Shown one piece after another: positions 40,241 through 52,730 of a DNA stretch of 64,000 bases (position 1 is the stretch's first letter; the number at the start of each line of letters is the position of its first letter). This DNA is from Hyperoplus lanceolatus (lineage: Eukaryota; Chordata; Actinopteri; Uranoscopiformes; Ammodytidae). The notes under the pieces were generated by a model that searched no databases, was not told where the DNA came from, and saw only the letters and a list, made by a program, of their open reading frames with translations. Location of the stretch: positions 1-64,000 of the forward strand of contig JAMBYZ020000037.1 in the NCBI GenBank assembly GCA_026929865.2, in the 5' to 3' direction. A program made the translations under genes and the position numbers.

Positions 40241-41159
40241 TCATTCCACTCCAGGGTCATAGTTCACGACCCCATGAGGCCACACAAAAAGTTTCAGGAC
40301 ATTCTGATGTGTAGTTTCAGAATCAAAGCCCACTAGATATTGAAAATATGAGAGAAATTAGATATGATTTTGGATTAAATTTTAAAAAAAACGCCCTGTT
40401 ATTCCAGAGTCATTCCACTCCAGGGTCATAGTTCACAACGCCATGAGGTCCCCCAAGAAGTTTCAGGACATTCTGATGTGTAGTTTCAAAATAAAAGCCG
40501 ACTAGATATTGAAAATATGAGAGAAATTAGATATGATTTTGGATTCAATTTAAAAAAAAACGCCCTGTTATTCCAGAGTCATTCCACTCCAGGGTCATAG
40601 TTCACAACCCCATGAGGTCCCCCAAGAACTTTCAGGACATTCTGATGTGTAGTTTCAAAATAAAAGCCCACTAGATATTGAAAATATGAGAGAAATTAGA
40701 TATGATTTTGGATTAAATTTTTAAAAAAACTCCCTGTTATTCCAGAGTCATTCCACTCCAGGGTCATAGTTCACGACCCCATGAGGCCAAACAAAAAGTT
40801 TCAGGACATTCTGATGTGTAGTTTCAGAATAAAAGCCCACTAGATATTGAAAATATGAGAGCAATTAGATATGATTTTGGATTCAATTTAAAAAAAAACG
40901 CCCTGTTATTCCAGAGTCATTCCACTCCAGGGTCATAGTCCACAACCCCATGAGGTCCCCCAACAAGTTTCAGGACATTCTGATGTGTAGTTTCAAAATA
41001 AAAGCCCACTAGATATTGAAAATATGAGAGAAATTAGATATGATTTTGGATTCAATTTTTAAAAAAACACCATTTTATTCCAGAGTCATTCCACTCCAGC
41101 TTCATAGTCCACGACCCCTCGAGGCCACACAAAAAGTTTCAGGACATTCTGATGTGTAG

Positions 41160-42200
41160 TTTCAGAATAAAAGCCCACTAGATATTGCAAATATGAGAGA
41201 AATTAGATATGATTTTTGATTCAATTTAAAAAAAAACGCCATGTTATTCCAGAGTCATTCCACTCCAGGGTCATAGTTCACAACCCCATGAGGTCACCCA
41301 AGAAGTTTCAGGACATTCTGATGTGTAGTTTCAAAATAAAAGCCCACTAGATATTGAAAATATGAGAGAAATTAGATATGATTTTGGATTCAATTTTTAA
41401 AAAAACGCCCTGTTATTCCAGAGTCATTCCACTCCACGGTCATAGTTCACGACCCCATGAAGCCACACAAAAAGTTTCAGGATATTCTGATGTGTACTTT
41501 CAAAATAAAAGCCCACTTGATATTGAAAATATCAGAGAAATTAGATATGATTTTGGATTCAATTTTTAAAAAAACGCCCTGTTATTCCAGAGTCATTCCA
41601 CTCCAGGGTCATAGTTCACGACCCCATGAGGCCACACAAAAAGTTTCAGGACATTCTGATGTGTAGTTTCAGAATAAAAGCCCACTAGATATTGAAAATA
41701 TGAGAGAAATTAGATATGATTTTGGATTAAATTTTTAAAAAAACGCCCTGTTATTCCAGAGTCATTCCACTCCAGCGTCATAGTCCACGACCCCTCGAGG
41801 CCACACAAAAAGTTTCAGGACATTCTGATGTGTAGTTTCAAAATTAAAGCGCACTAGATATTGAAAATATGAGAGAAATTACATATGATTTTGGATTAAA
41901 TTTTTAAAAAAACGCCCTGTTATTCCAGAGTCATTCCACTCCAGGGTCATAGTTCACGACCCCATGAGGCCACACAAACAGTTTCAGGACATTCTGATGT
42001 GTAGTTTCAGAATCAAAGCCCACTAGATATTGAAAATATGAGAGAAATTAGATATGATTTTGGATTAATTTAAAAAAAAACGCCCTGTTATTCCAGAGTC
42101 ATTCCACTCCAGGGTCATAGTTCACAACCCCATGAGGTCACCCAAGAAGTTTCAGGACATTCTGATGTGTAGTTTCAAAATAAAAGCCCGCTAGATATTG
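41160..42200 (+). repeat. Duplicated block, second copy at ~44375-45415
   Basis: Offset about 3,213 bp, 19 units: attgcaaatatg (about 41184 and 44398), D pair start (41378 and 44592), ccagcgtcatag (41774 and 44987), cagaatcaaagc (about 42009 and 45223). The second copy of this block overlaps the second copy of the 38.2-kb block, so the two events are nested. Confidence 0.85.
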
Positions 42201-43098
42201 AAAATATGAGAGAAATTAGATATGATTTTGGATTCAATTTTAAAAAAAACGCCCTGTTATTCCAGAGTCATTCCACTCCAGGGTCATAATTCACAACCCC
42301 ATGAGGTCACACAAGAAGATTCAGGACATTCTGATGTGTAGTTTTAGAATAAAAGCCCACTAGATATTGAAAATATGAGAGAAATTAGATATGATTTTGG
42401 ATTCAATTAAAAAAAAAAAACGCCCTGTTATTCCAGAGTCATTCCACTCCAGGGTCATAGTTCACAACCCCATGAGGTCCCCCAAGAACTTTCAGGACAT
42501 TCTGATGTGTAGTTTCAAAATAAAAGCCCACTAGATATTGAAAATATGAGAGAAATTAGATATGATTTTGGATCCAATTTAAAAAAAAACGCCCTGTTAT
42601 TCCAGAGTCATTCCACTCCAGGGTCATAGTTCACAACCCCATGAGGTCCCCCAAGAAGTTTCAGGACATTCTGATGTGTAGTTTCAAAATAAAAGCCCAC
42701 TAGATATTGAAAATATGAGAGAAATTAGATATGATTTTGGATTCAATTTAAAAAAAAACGCCCTGTTATTCCAGAGTCATTCCACTCCAGGGTCATAGTT
42801 CACAACCCCATGAGGTCCCCCAAGAACTTTCAGGACATTCTGATGTGTAGTTTTAGAATAAAAGCCCACTAGATATTTAAAATATGAGAGAAATTAGATA
42901 TGATTTTGGATTCAATTAAAAAAAAAAACGCCCTGTTATTCCAGAGTCATTCCACTCCAGGGTCATAGTCCACAACGCCATGAGGTCCCCCAAGAAGTTT
43001 CAGGACATTCTGATGTGTAGTTTCAAAATAAAAGCCCACTAGATATTGAAAATATGAGAGAAATTAGATATGATTTTGGATTCAATTTTTAAAAAAAC

Positions 43099-43267
43099 AC
43101 CATTTTATTCCAGAGTCATTCCACTCCAGCTTCATAGTCCACGACCCCTCGAGGCCACACAAAAAGTTTCAGGACATTCTGATGTGTAGTTTCAAAATTA
43201 AAGCGCACTAGATATTGAAAATATGAGAGAAATTACATATGATTTTGGATTACATTTTTTAATAAAC
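43099..43267 (+). repeat. Representative type C unit (169 bp, ctcgag marker)
   Basis: Strongly diverged unit type: accattttattcc replaces gccctgttattcc, followed by ccagcttcatagtccacg, then cccctcgaggcc (a CTCGAG hexamer), attaaagcgcac, and gattacatttttt with aataaacgcc at the end. The same type opens at 23333, 24337, 27121, 28135, 31601, 32784, 33629, 35149, 36166, 38365, 39378, 41069, 43099 and 44114. Copies at 31601, 32784, 33629 and 41069 end in a type A tail, and 36166 has a type A middle, so exchange inside units has occurred. A related form (ccagcgtcatag) sits at about 3390, 4320, 8020, 29010, 41774 and 44987, and in arm 2 near 46770, 48380, 49060, 50160, 51170 and 51860. Confidence 0.88.
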
Positions 43268-44620
43268 GCCCTGTTATTCCAGAGTCATTCCACTCCAGGG
43301 TCATAGTTCACGACCCCATGAGGCCACACAAACAGTTTCAGGACATTCTGATGTGTAGTTTCAGAATAAAAGCCCACTAGATATTGAAAATATGAGAGAT
43401 ATTAGATATGATTTTGGATTAAATTTTTAAAAAAAACTCCCTGTTATTCCAGAGTCATTCCACTCCAGGGTCATAGTTCACAACCCCATGAGGTCACCCA
43501 AGAAGTTTCAGGACATTCTGATGTGTAGTTTCAAAATAAAAGCCGACTAGATATTGAAAATATGAGAGAAATTAGATATGATTTTGGATTCAGTTTAAAA
43601 AAAAACGCCCTGTTATTCCAGAGTCATTCCACTCCAGGGTCATAGTTCACAACCCCATGAGGTCCCCCAAGAACTTTCAGGACATTCTGATGTGTAGTTT
43701 CAAAATAAAAGCCCACTAGATATTGAAAATATGAGAGAAATTAGATATGATTTTGGATTAAATTTTTAAAAAAACTCCCTGTTATTCCAGAGTCATTCCA
43801 CTCCAGGGTCATAGTTCACGACCCCATGAGGCCACACAAAAAGTTTCAGGACATTCTGATGTGTAGTTTCAGAATAAAAGCCCACTAGATATTGAAAATA
43901 TGAGAAAAATTAGATATGATTTTGGATTCAATTTAAAAAAAAACGCCCTGTTATTCCAGAGTCATTCCACTCCAGGGTCATAGTCAACAACCCCATGAGG
44001 TCCCCCAAGAAGTTTCAGGACATTCTGATGTGTAGTTTCAAAATAAAAGCCCACTAGATATTGAAAATATGAGAGAAATTAGATATGATTTTGGATTCAA
44101 TTTTTAAAAAAACACCATTTTATTCCAGAGTCATTCCACTCCAGCTTCATAGTCCACGACCCCTCGAGGCCACACAAAAAGTTTCAGGACATTCTGATGT
44201 GTAGTTTCAAAATTAAAGCGCACTAGATATTGAAAATATGAGAGAAATTAGATATGATTTTGGATTACATTTTTTAATAAACGCCCTGTTATTCCAGAGT
44301 CATTCCACTCCAGGGTCATAGTTCACGACCCCATGAGGCCACACAAACAGTTTCAGGACATTCTGATGTGTAGTTTCAGAATAAAAGCCCACTAGATATT
44401 GCAAATATGAGAGAAATTAGATATGATTTTGGATTCAATTTAAAAAAAAACGCCCTGTTATTCCAGAGTCATTCCACTCCAGGGTCATAGTTCACAACCC
44501 CATGAGGTCACCCAAGAAGTTTCAGGACATTCTGATGTGTAGTTTCAAAATAAAAGCCCACTAGATATTGAAAATATGAGAGAAATTAGATATGATTTTG
44601 GATTCAATTTTTAAAAAAAC

Positions 44621-44789
44621 GCCCTGTTATTCCAGAGTCATTCCACTCCAGGGTCATAGTTCACGACCCCATGAAGCCACACAAAAAGTTTCAGGATATT
44701 CTGATGTGTACTTTCAAAATAAAAGCCCACTTGATATTGAAAATATCAGAGAAATTAGATATGATTTTGGATTCAATTTTTAAAAAAAC
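44621..44789 (+). repeat. Representative type D unit (169 bp)
   Basis: Diagnostic positions: catgaagccacac, caggatattctgatg, gtactttcaaaataaaag, cccacttgatattg and aatatcagag. D commonly precedes E at the modules (arm 1: 2740-2920, 12000-12110, 15050-15200, 19260-19420, 25190-25320, 29830-29980). It also occurs without a module at 28640, 33121, 33966, 39885 and 41406, so it is not restricted to module flanks. Confidence 0.85.
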
Positions 44790-46462
44790 GCCCTGTTATT
44801 CCAGAGTCATTCCACTCCAGGGTCATAGTTCACGACCCCATGAGGCCACACAAAAAGTTTCAGGACATTCTGATGTGTAGTTTCAGAATAAAAGCCCACT
44901 AGATATTGAAAATATGAGAGAAATTAGATATGATTTTGGATTAAATTTTAAAAAAACGCCCTGTTATTCCAGAGTCATTCCACTCCAGCGTCATAGTCCA
45001 CGACCCCTCGAGGCCACACAAAAAGTTTCAGGACATTCTGATGTGTAGTTTCAAAATTAAAGCGCACTAGATATTGAAAATATGAGAGAAATTACATATG
45101 ATTTTGGATTAAATTTTTAAAAGAACGCCCTGTTATTCCAGAGTCATTCCACTCCAGGGTCATAGTTCACGACCCCATGAGGCCACACAAACAGTTTCAG
45201 GACATTCTGATGTGTAGTTTCAGAATCAAAGCCCACTAGATATTGAAAATATGAGAGAAATTAGATATGATTTTGGATTAATTTTAAAAAAAACGCCCTG
45301 TTATTCCAGAGTCATTCCACTCCAGGGTCATAGTTCACAACCCCATGAGGTCACCCAAGAAGTTTCAGGACATTCTGATGTGTAGTTTCAAAATAAAAGC
45401 CCACTAGATATTGAAAATATGAGAGAAATTAGATATGATTTTGGATTCAATTTAAAAAAAAACGCCCTGTTATTCCAGAGTCATTCCACTCCAGGGTCAT
45501 AGTTCACAACCCCATGAGGTCACCCAAGAAGTTTCAGGACATTCTGATGTGTAGTTTCAAAATAAAAGCCCACTAGATATTGAAAATATGAGAGAAATTA
45601 GATATGATTTTGGATTCAATTTAAAAAAAAATGCCCTGTTATTCCAGAGTCATTCCACTCCAGGGTCATAGTTCACGACCCCATGAGGCCACAAAAAAAA
45701 TTTCAGGACATTCTGATGTGTAGTTTCAGAGTAAAAGCCCACTAGATATTGAAAATATGAGAAAAATTAGATATGATTTTGGATTCAATTTAAAAAAAAA
45801 CGCCCTGTTATTCCAGAGTCATTCCACTCCAGGGTCATAGTTCACAACCCCATGAGGTCCCCCAAGAAGTTTCAGGACATTCTGATGTGTAGTTTCAAAA
45901 TAAAAGCCCACTAGATATTGAAAATATGTGAGAAATTACATATGATTTTGGATTAAATTTAAAAAAAAACGCCCTGTTATTCCAGAGTCATTCCACTGCA
46001 GGGTCATAATTCACAACCCCATGAGGTCACACAAGAAGATTCAGGACATTCTGATGTGTAGTTTTAGAATAAAAGCCCACTAGATATTGAAAATATGAGA
46101 GAAATTAGATATGATTTTGGATTCAATTAAAAAAAAAAAAACCCCCTTTATTCCAGAGTCATTCCACTCCAGGGTCATAGTTCACAACCCCATGAGGTCC
46201 CCCAAGACTTTCAGGACATTCTGATGTTTAGTTTCAAAATAAAAGCCCACTAGATATTGAAAATATGAGAGAAATTAGATATGATTTTGGATCCAATTTA
46301 AAAAAAAACGCCCTGTTATTCCAGAGTCATTCCACTCCAGGGTCATAGTTCACAACCCCATGAGGTCCCCCAAGAACTTTCAGGACATTCTGATGTTTAG
46401 TTTCAAAATAAAAGCCCACTAGATATTGAAAATATGAGAGAAATTAGATATGATTTTGGATC

Positions 46463-46552
46463 CAATTTAAAAAAAAACGCCCTGTTATTCCAGAGTCATT
46501 CAACTCCAGGGTCAAAGTTCACAACCCCATGAGGTCACCCCATGAGGTCACC
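46463..46552 (+). repeat. Arm-switch junction with a lone L boundary
   Basis: Arm 1 continues in + orientation to gatccaattt (46459-46468), a variant also in nearby arm 1 units (42571, 46289). It then carries the module-specific cattcaactccagg and gtcaaagttcac from about 46502, then ggtcacc twice, and flips to - at 46552/46553. This is exactly the L boundary seen at the right end of every arm 2 module, but no R boundary lies upstream. The switch between arm 1 and module sequence therefore falls between 46463 and 46502. Confidence 0.88.
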
Positions 46553-47872
46553 CTGAAAGTATACATCAGAATGTCCTGAATCTTCTTGTGTGACCTCATG
46601 GGGTTGTGAATTATGACCCTGCAGTGGAATGACTCTGGAATAACAGGGCGTTTTTTTAAAAATTTAATCCAAAATCATATGTAATTTCTCTCATATTTTC
46701 AATATCTAGTGCGCTTTAATTTTGAAACTACACATCAGAATGTCCTGAAACTTTTTGTGTGGCCTCGAGGGGTCGTGGACTATGACGCTGGAGTGGAATG
46801 ACTCTGGAATAACAGGGTTTTTTTTAAAAATTGAATCCAAAATCGTATCTAATTTCTCTCATATTTTCAATATCTATTGGGCTTTTATTTTGAAACTACA
46901 CATCAGAATGTCCTGAAAGTTCTTGGGGGACCTCATGGGGTTGTGAACTATGACCCTGGAGTGGAATGACTCTGGAATAACAGGGCGTTTTTTTTTAAAT
47001 TGAATCCAAAATCATATCTAATTTCTCTCATATTTTCAATATCTAGTGGGCTTTTATTCTGAAACTACACATCAGAATGTCCTGAAACTTTTTGTGTGGC
47101 CTCATGGGGTCATGGACTATGACGCTGGAGTGGAATGACTCTGGAATAACAGGGCGTTTTTTTAAAAATTGAATCCAAAATCATATCTAATTTCTCTCAT
47201 ATTTTCAATATCTAGTGGGCTTTTATTCTGAAACTACACATCAGAATGTCCTGAAACTTTTTGTGTGGCCTCATGGGGTCGTGAACTATGACCCTGGAGT
47301 GGAATGACTCTGGAATAACAGGGCGTTTTTTTAAAAATTGAATCCAAAATCATATCTAATTTCTCTGATATTTTCAAAATCAAGTGGGCTTTTATTTTGA
47401 AAGTACACATCAGAATATCCTGAAACTTTTTGTGTGGCTTCATGGGGTCGTGAACTATGACCCTGGAGTGGAATGACTCTGGAATAACAGGGCGTTTTTT
47501 AAAAAAATTGAATCCAAAATCATATCTAATTTCTCTCATATTTTCAATATCTAGTGGGCTTTTATTTTGAAACTACACATCAGAATGTCCTGAAACTTCT
47601 TGGGTGACCTCATGGGGTTGTGAACTATGACCCTGGAGTGGAATGACTCTGGAATAACAGGGCGTTTTTTTAAAAATTGAATCCAAAATCATAACTAATT
47701 TCTCTCATATTTGCAATATCTAGTGGGCTTTTATTCTGAAACTACTCATCAGAATGTCCTGAAACTGTTTGTGTGGCCTCATGGGGTCGTGAACTATGAC
47801 CCTGGAGTGGAATGACTCTGGAATAACAGGGCGTTTATTAAAAAAATTTAATCCAAAATCATATCTAATTTT

Positions 47873-48160
47873 GAAAATAAGAGACAAATTAGATATGATT
47901 TCGGATTCAATTAAAAAAAACGCCCTGTTATTCCAGAAAATTCCACCCAGGGTCATAGTTCACGACCCCATGAGGCCACACACAAAGTTTCAGGACATTC
48001 TGATGTGTAGTTTCAGAATAAAAGCCCACTTGATATTGAAAATATGAGAGAAATTAGATATGATTTTGGATTCAATTTAAAAAAACGCCCTGTTATTCCA
48101 GAGTCATTCAACTCCAGGGTCAAAGTTCACAACCCCATGAGTTCACCCCATGAGGTCACC
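47873..48160 (+). repeat. Inverted module N1 (arm 2)
   Basis: Reverse-strand satellite flips to + after catatctaattttg, reads gacaaattagatatgatttcgg, carries ccagaaaattcc, cattcaactcc and gtcaaagttc, and returns to - after ggtcacc. Second-repeat variant: gagttcacccc. Followed by an E unit and then a C-like unit, the same order as after the 46,552 junction. Confidence 0.93.
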
Positions 48161-49648
48161 CTGAAAGTACACATCAGAATGTCCTGAATCTTCTTGTGTG
48201 ACCTCATGGGGTTGTGAATTATGACCCTGCAGTGGAATGACTCTGGAATAACAGGGCATTTTTTTAAAAATGTAATCCAAAATCATATGTAATTTCTCTC
48301 ATATTTTCAATATCTAGTGCGCTTTAATTTTGAAACTACACATCAGAATGTCCTGAAACCTTTAGTGTGGCCTCGAGGGGTCGTGGACTATGACGCTGGA
48401 GTGGAATGACTCTGGAATAACAGGGTTTTTTTTAAAAATTGAATCCAAAATCGTATCTAATTTCTCTCATATTTTCAATATCTAGTGGGCATTTATTTTG
48501 AAACTACACATCAGAATGTCCTGAAAGTTCTTGGGGGACCTCATGGGGTTGTGAACTATGACCCTGGAGTGGAATGACTCTGGAATAACAGGGCGTTTTT
48601 TTTTAAATTGAATCCAAAATCATATCTAATTTCTCTCATATTTTCAATATCTATTGGGCTTTTATTTTGAAACTACACATCAGAATGTCCTGAAAGTTCT
48701 TGGGGGACCTCATGGGGTTGTGAACTATGACCCTGGAGTGGAATGACTCTGGAATAACAGGGCGTTTTTTTAAAAATTGAATCCAAAATCATATCTAATT
48801 TCTCTCATATTTTCAATATCTAGTGGGCTTTTATTCTAAAACTACACATCAGAATGTCCTGAAACTTTTTGTGTGGCCTCTTGGGGTCGTGAACTATGAC
48901 CCTGGAGTGGAATGACTCTGGAATAACAGGGAGTTTTTTTAAAAATTTAATCCAAAATCATATGTAATTTCTCTCATATTTTCAATATCTAGTGCGCTTT
49001 AATTTTGAAACTACACATCAGAATGTCCTGAAACTTTTTGTGTGGCCTCGAGGGGTCGTGGACTATGACGCTGGAGTGGAATGACTCTGGAATAAAATGG
49101 TGTTTTTTTAAAAATTGAATCCAAAATCATATCTAATTTCTCTCATATTTTCAATATCTAGTGGGCTTTTATTTTGAAACTACACATCAGAATGTCCTGA
49201 AACTTCTTGGGGGACCTCATGGGGTTGTGAACTATGACCCTGGAGTGGAATGACTCTGGAATAACAGGGCGTTTTTTTAAAAATTGAATCCAAAATCATA
49301 TCTAATTTCTCTCATATTTTCAATATCTAGTGGGCTTTTATTCTAAAACTACACATCAGAATGTCCTGAAACTTTTTGTGTGGCCTCTTGGGGTCGTGAA
49401 CTATGACCCTGGAGTGGAATGACTCTGGAATAACAGGGCGTTTTTTTAAAAATTGAATCCAAAATCATATCTAATTTCTCTCATATTTTCAATATCTAGT
49501 GGGCTTTTATTTTGAAACTACACATCAGAATGTCCTGAAACTTCTTGGGGGACCTCATGGGGTTGTGAACTATGACCCTGGAGTGTAATGACTCTGGAAT
49601 AACAGGGCGTTTTTTTTTTTAATTGAATCCAAAATCATATCTAATTTT

Positions 49649-49941
49649 GAAAATAAGAGACAAATTAGATATGATTTCGGATTCAATTAAAGAAAAACGC
49701 CCTGTTATTCCAGAAAAATTCCACTCCAGGGAAATAGTTCACGACCCCATGAGGCCACACACAAAGTTTCAGGACATTCTGATGTGTAGTTTCAGAATAA
49801 AAGCCCACTTGATATTGAAAATATGAAAGAAATTAGATATGATTTTGGATTCAATTTAAAAAAAAACGCCCTGTTATTCCAGAGTCATTCAACTCCAGGG
49901 TCAAAGTTCACAACCCCATGAGGTCACCCCATGAGGTCACC
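49649..49941 (+). repeat. Inverted module N2 (arm 2)
   Basis: Full-length. Variants: gaaaaattccactcc, cagggaaatagttc and atatgaaagaaatt. The E and C-like units after it match those after N1 and after the 46,552 junction. Confidence 0.93.
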
Positions 49942-52443
49942 CTGAAAGTACACATCAGAATGTCCTGAATCTTCTTGTGTGACCTCATGGGGTTGTGAAT
50001 TATGACCCTGCAGTGGAATGACTCTGGAATAACAGGGCGTTTTTTTTAAAAATTTAATCCAAAATCATATGTAATTTCTCTCATATTTTCAATATCTAGT
50101 GCGCTTTAATTTTGAAACTACACATCAGAATGTCCTGAAACTTTTTGTGTGGCCTCGAGGGGTCGTGGACTATGACGCTGGAGTGGAATGACTCTGGAAT
50201 AACAGGGTTTTTTTTTTAAATTTAATCCAAAATCGTATCTAATTTCTCTCATATTTTCAATATCTAGTGGGCTCTTATTTTGAAACTACACATCAGAATG
50301 TCCTGAAAGTTCTTGGGGGACCTCATGGGGTTGTGAACTATGACCCTGGAGTGGAATGATTCTGGAATAACAGGGCGTTTTTTTTTTAAATTGAATCCAA
50401 AATCATATCTAATTTCTCTCATATTTTCAATATCTAGTGGGCTTTTATTTTGAAACTACACATCAGAATGTCCTGAAAGTTCTTGGGGGACCTCATGGGG
50501 TTGTGAACTATGACCCTGGAGTGGAATGACTCTGGAATAACAGGGCATTTTTTTTTAAATTGAATCCAAAATCATATCTAATTTCTCTCATATTTTCAAT
50601 ATCTAGTGGGCTTTTATTTTGAAACTACACATCAGAATGTCCTGAAACTTCTTGGGTGACCTCATGGGGTTGTGAACTATGACCCTGGAGTGGAATGACT
50701 CTGGAATAACAGGGCGTTTTTTTTTAAATTGAATCCAAAATCATATCTAATTTCTCTCATATTTTCAATATCTAGTGGGCTTTTATTTTGAAACTACACA
50801 TCAGAATGTCCTGAAACTTCTTGGGTGACCTCATGGGGTTGTGAATTATGACCCTGGAGTGGAATGACTCTGGAATAACAGGGCGTTTTTTTTTAAATTA
50901 ATCCAAAATCATATCTAATTTCTCTCATATTTTCAATATCTAGTGGGCTTTGATTCTGAAACTACACATCAGAATGTCCTGAAACTGTTTGTGTGGCCTC
51001 ATGGGGTCGTGAACTATGACCCTGGAGTGGAATGACTCTGGAATAACAGGGCGTTTTTTTAAAAATTTAATCCAAAATCATATGTAATTTCTTTCATATT
51101 TTCAATATCTAGTGCGCTTTAATTTTGAAACTACACATCAGAATGTCCTGAAACTTTTTGTGTGGCCTCGAGCGGTCGTGGACTATGACGCTGGAGTGGA
51201 ATGACTCTGGAATAACAGGGCGTTTTTTTAAAAATTTAATCCAAAATCATATCTAATTTCTCTCATATTTTCAATATCTAGTGGGCTTTTATTCTGAAAC
51301 TACACATCAGAATGTCCTGAAACTTTTTGTGTGGCCTCATGGGGTCGTGAACTATGACCCTGGAGTCGAATGACTCTGGAATAACAGGGCGTTTTTTTAA
51401 AAATTGAATCCAAAATCATATCTAATTTCTCTGATATTTTCAATATCAAGTGGGCTTTTATTTTGAAAGTACACATCAGAATGTCCTGAAACTTTTTGTG
51501 TGGCTTCATGGGGTCGTGAACTATGACCCTGGAGTGGAATGACTCTGGAATAACAGGGCATTTTTTAAAAAGTTGAATCCAAAATCATATCTAATTTCTC
51601 TCATATTTTCAATATCTAGTGGGCTTTTATTTTGAAACTACACATCAGAATGTCCTGAAACTGTTTGTGTGGCCTCATGGGGTCGTGAACTATGACCCTG
51701 GAGTGGAATGACTCTGGAATAACAGGGCGTTTATTAAAAAATGTAATCCAAAATCATATGTAATTTCTCTCATATTTTCAATATCTAGTGCGCTTTAATT
51801 TTGAAACTACACATCAGAATGTCCTGAAACTTTTTGTGTGGCCTCGAGGGGTCGTGGACTATGAAGCTGGAGTGGAATGACTCTGGAATAAAATGGTGTT
51901 TTTTTAAAAATTGAATCCAAAATCATATCTAATTTTTCTCATATTTTCAATATCTAGTGGGCTTTTATTCTGAAACTACACATCAGAATGTCCTGAAACT
52001 TTTTGTGTGGCCTCATGGGGTCGTGAACTATGACCCTGGAGTGGAATGACTCTGGAATAACAGGGCGTTTTTTTTAAATTGAATCCAAAATCATATCTAA
52101 TTGCTCTCATATTTTCAATATCTAGTGGGCTTTTATTCTGAAACTACACATCAGAATGTCCTGAATCTTTTTGTGTGGCCTCATGGGGTCGTGAACTATG
52201 ACCCTGGAGTGGAATGACTCTGGAATAACAGGGTGTTTTTTTTTTAATTGAATCCAAAATCATATCTAATTTCTTTCATATTTTCAATATCTAGTGGGCT
52301 TTTATTTTGAAACTACACATCAGAATGTCCTGAAACTTCTTGGGGGACCCCATGGGGTTGTGAACTATGGCCCTGGAGTGGAATGACTCTGGAATAACAG
52401 GGCGTTTTTTTTTTTTATTGAATCCAAAATCATATCTAATTTT

Positions 52444-52730
52444 GAAAATATGAGACAAATTAGATATGATTTCGGATTCAATTAAAAAAAAACGCCCTGT
52501 TATTCCAGAAAATTCCACTCCAGGGTCATAGTTCACGACCCCATGAGGCCACACACAAAGTTTCAGGACATTCTGATGTGTAGTTTCAGAATAAAGCCCA
52601 CTTGATATTGAAAATATGAGAAATTAGATATGATTTTGGATTCAATTAAAAAAAACGCCCTGTTATTCCAGAGTCATTCAACTCCAGGGTCAAAGTTCAC
52701 AACCCCATGAGGTCACCCCATGAGGTCACC
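52444..52730 (+). repeat. Inverted module N3 (arm 2)
   Basis: Clean copy: gacaaattagatatgatttcgg, ccagaaaattccactcc, cacacacaaag, then cattcaactcc and doubled ggtcacc. Followed in - orientation by E and then a D-like unit. The left flank (ccccatggggttg, atggccctgg) is the same B variant that borders M10, M11 and N5, linking arm 2 modules to the M10/M11 lineage. Confidence 0.94.

Larger units (their letters stand above)
1..46552 (+). repeat. Satellite array arm 1, ~169-bp unit, + orientation
   Basis: A continuous head-to-tail tandem array. Successive copies of gccctgttattccagagtc lie 168-170 bp apart (for example 9851, 10020, 10190). Each unit has a variable A/T tract (about 10-16 bp), then a GC-richer core (ccagagtcattccactcc, gggtcatagttcac, ccccatgagg), then an AT-rich stretch ending in gaaattagatatgatttt. 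Most differences between copies are point changes and A-tract length. Twelve short inverted modules interrupt the polarity and are listed separately. No unique sequence longer than about 100 bp occurs, and no coding potential beyond chance frames in the repeat. Satellite status is seen directly; a centromeric or heterochromatic location is inferred. Confidence 0.98.
46553..50420 (-). repeat. Three-fold repeat of the post-L flank in arm 2
   Basis: After L boundaries at 46552, 48160 and 49941 the same order follows in - orientation: E, then a C-like unit (gcctcgaggggtcgtgg with gacgctgg), then B units carrying tgaaagttcttgggg and aatcgtatctaat. Offsets are 1,608 and 1,781 bp (a difference of one unit). 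Confidence 0.85.

Noticed and set aside
42386..42420. Poly-A tracts as retrotransposon tails or polyadenylation signals
   Set aside because: An A/T tract of 8-15 bp is a constant part of every unit, without target-site duplications, and aataaaag is part of the unit as well.
31601..44114. A strictly regular six-unit higher-order repeat across the window
   Set aside because: Six-unit spacing recurs but 5, 7, 9, 10, 12 and 13 are also present, so one fixed period is not supported.
1..46552. CRISPR array
   Set aside because: The repeats are about 169 bp with no spacers. Adjacent units are homologous over their full length.
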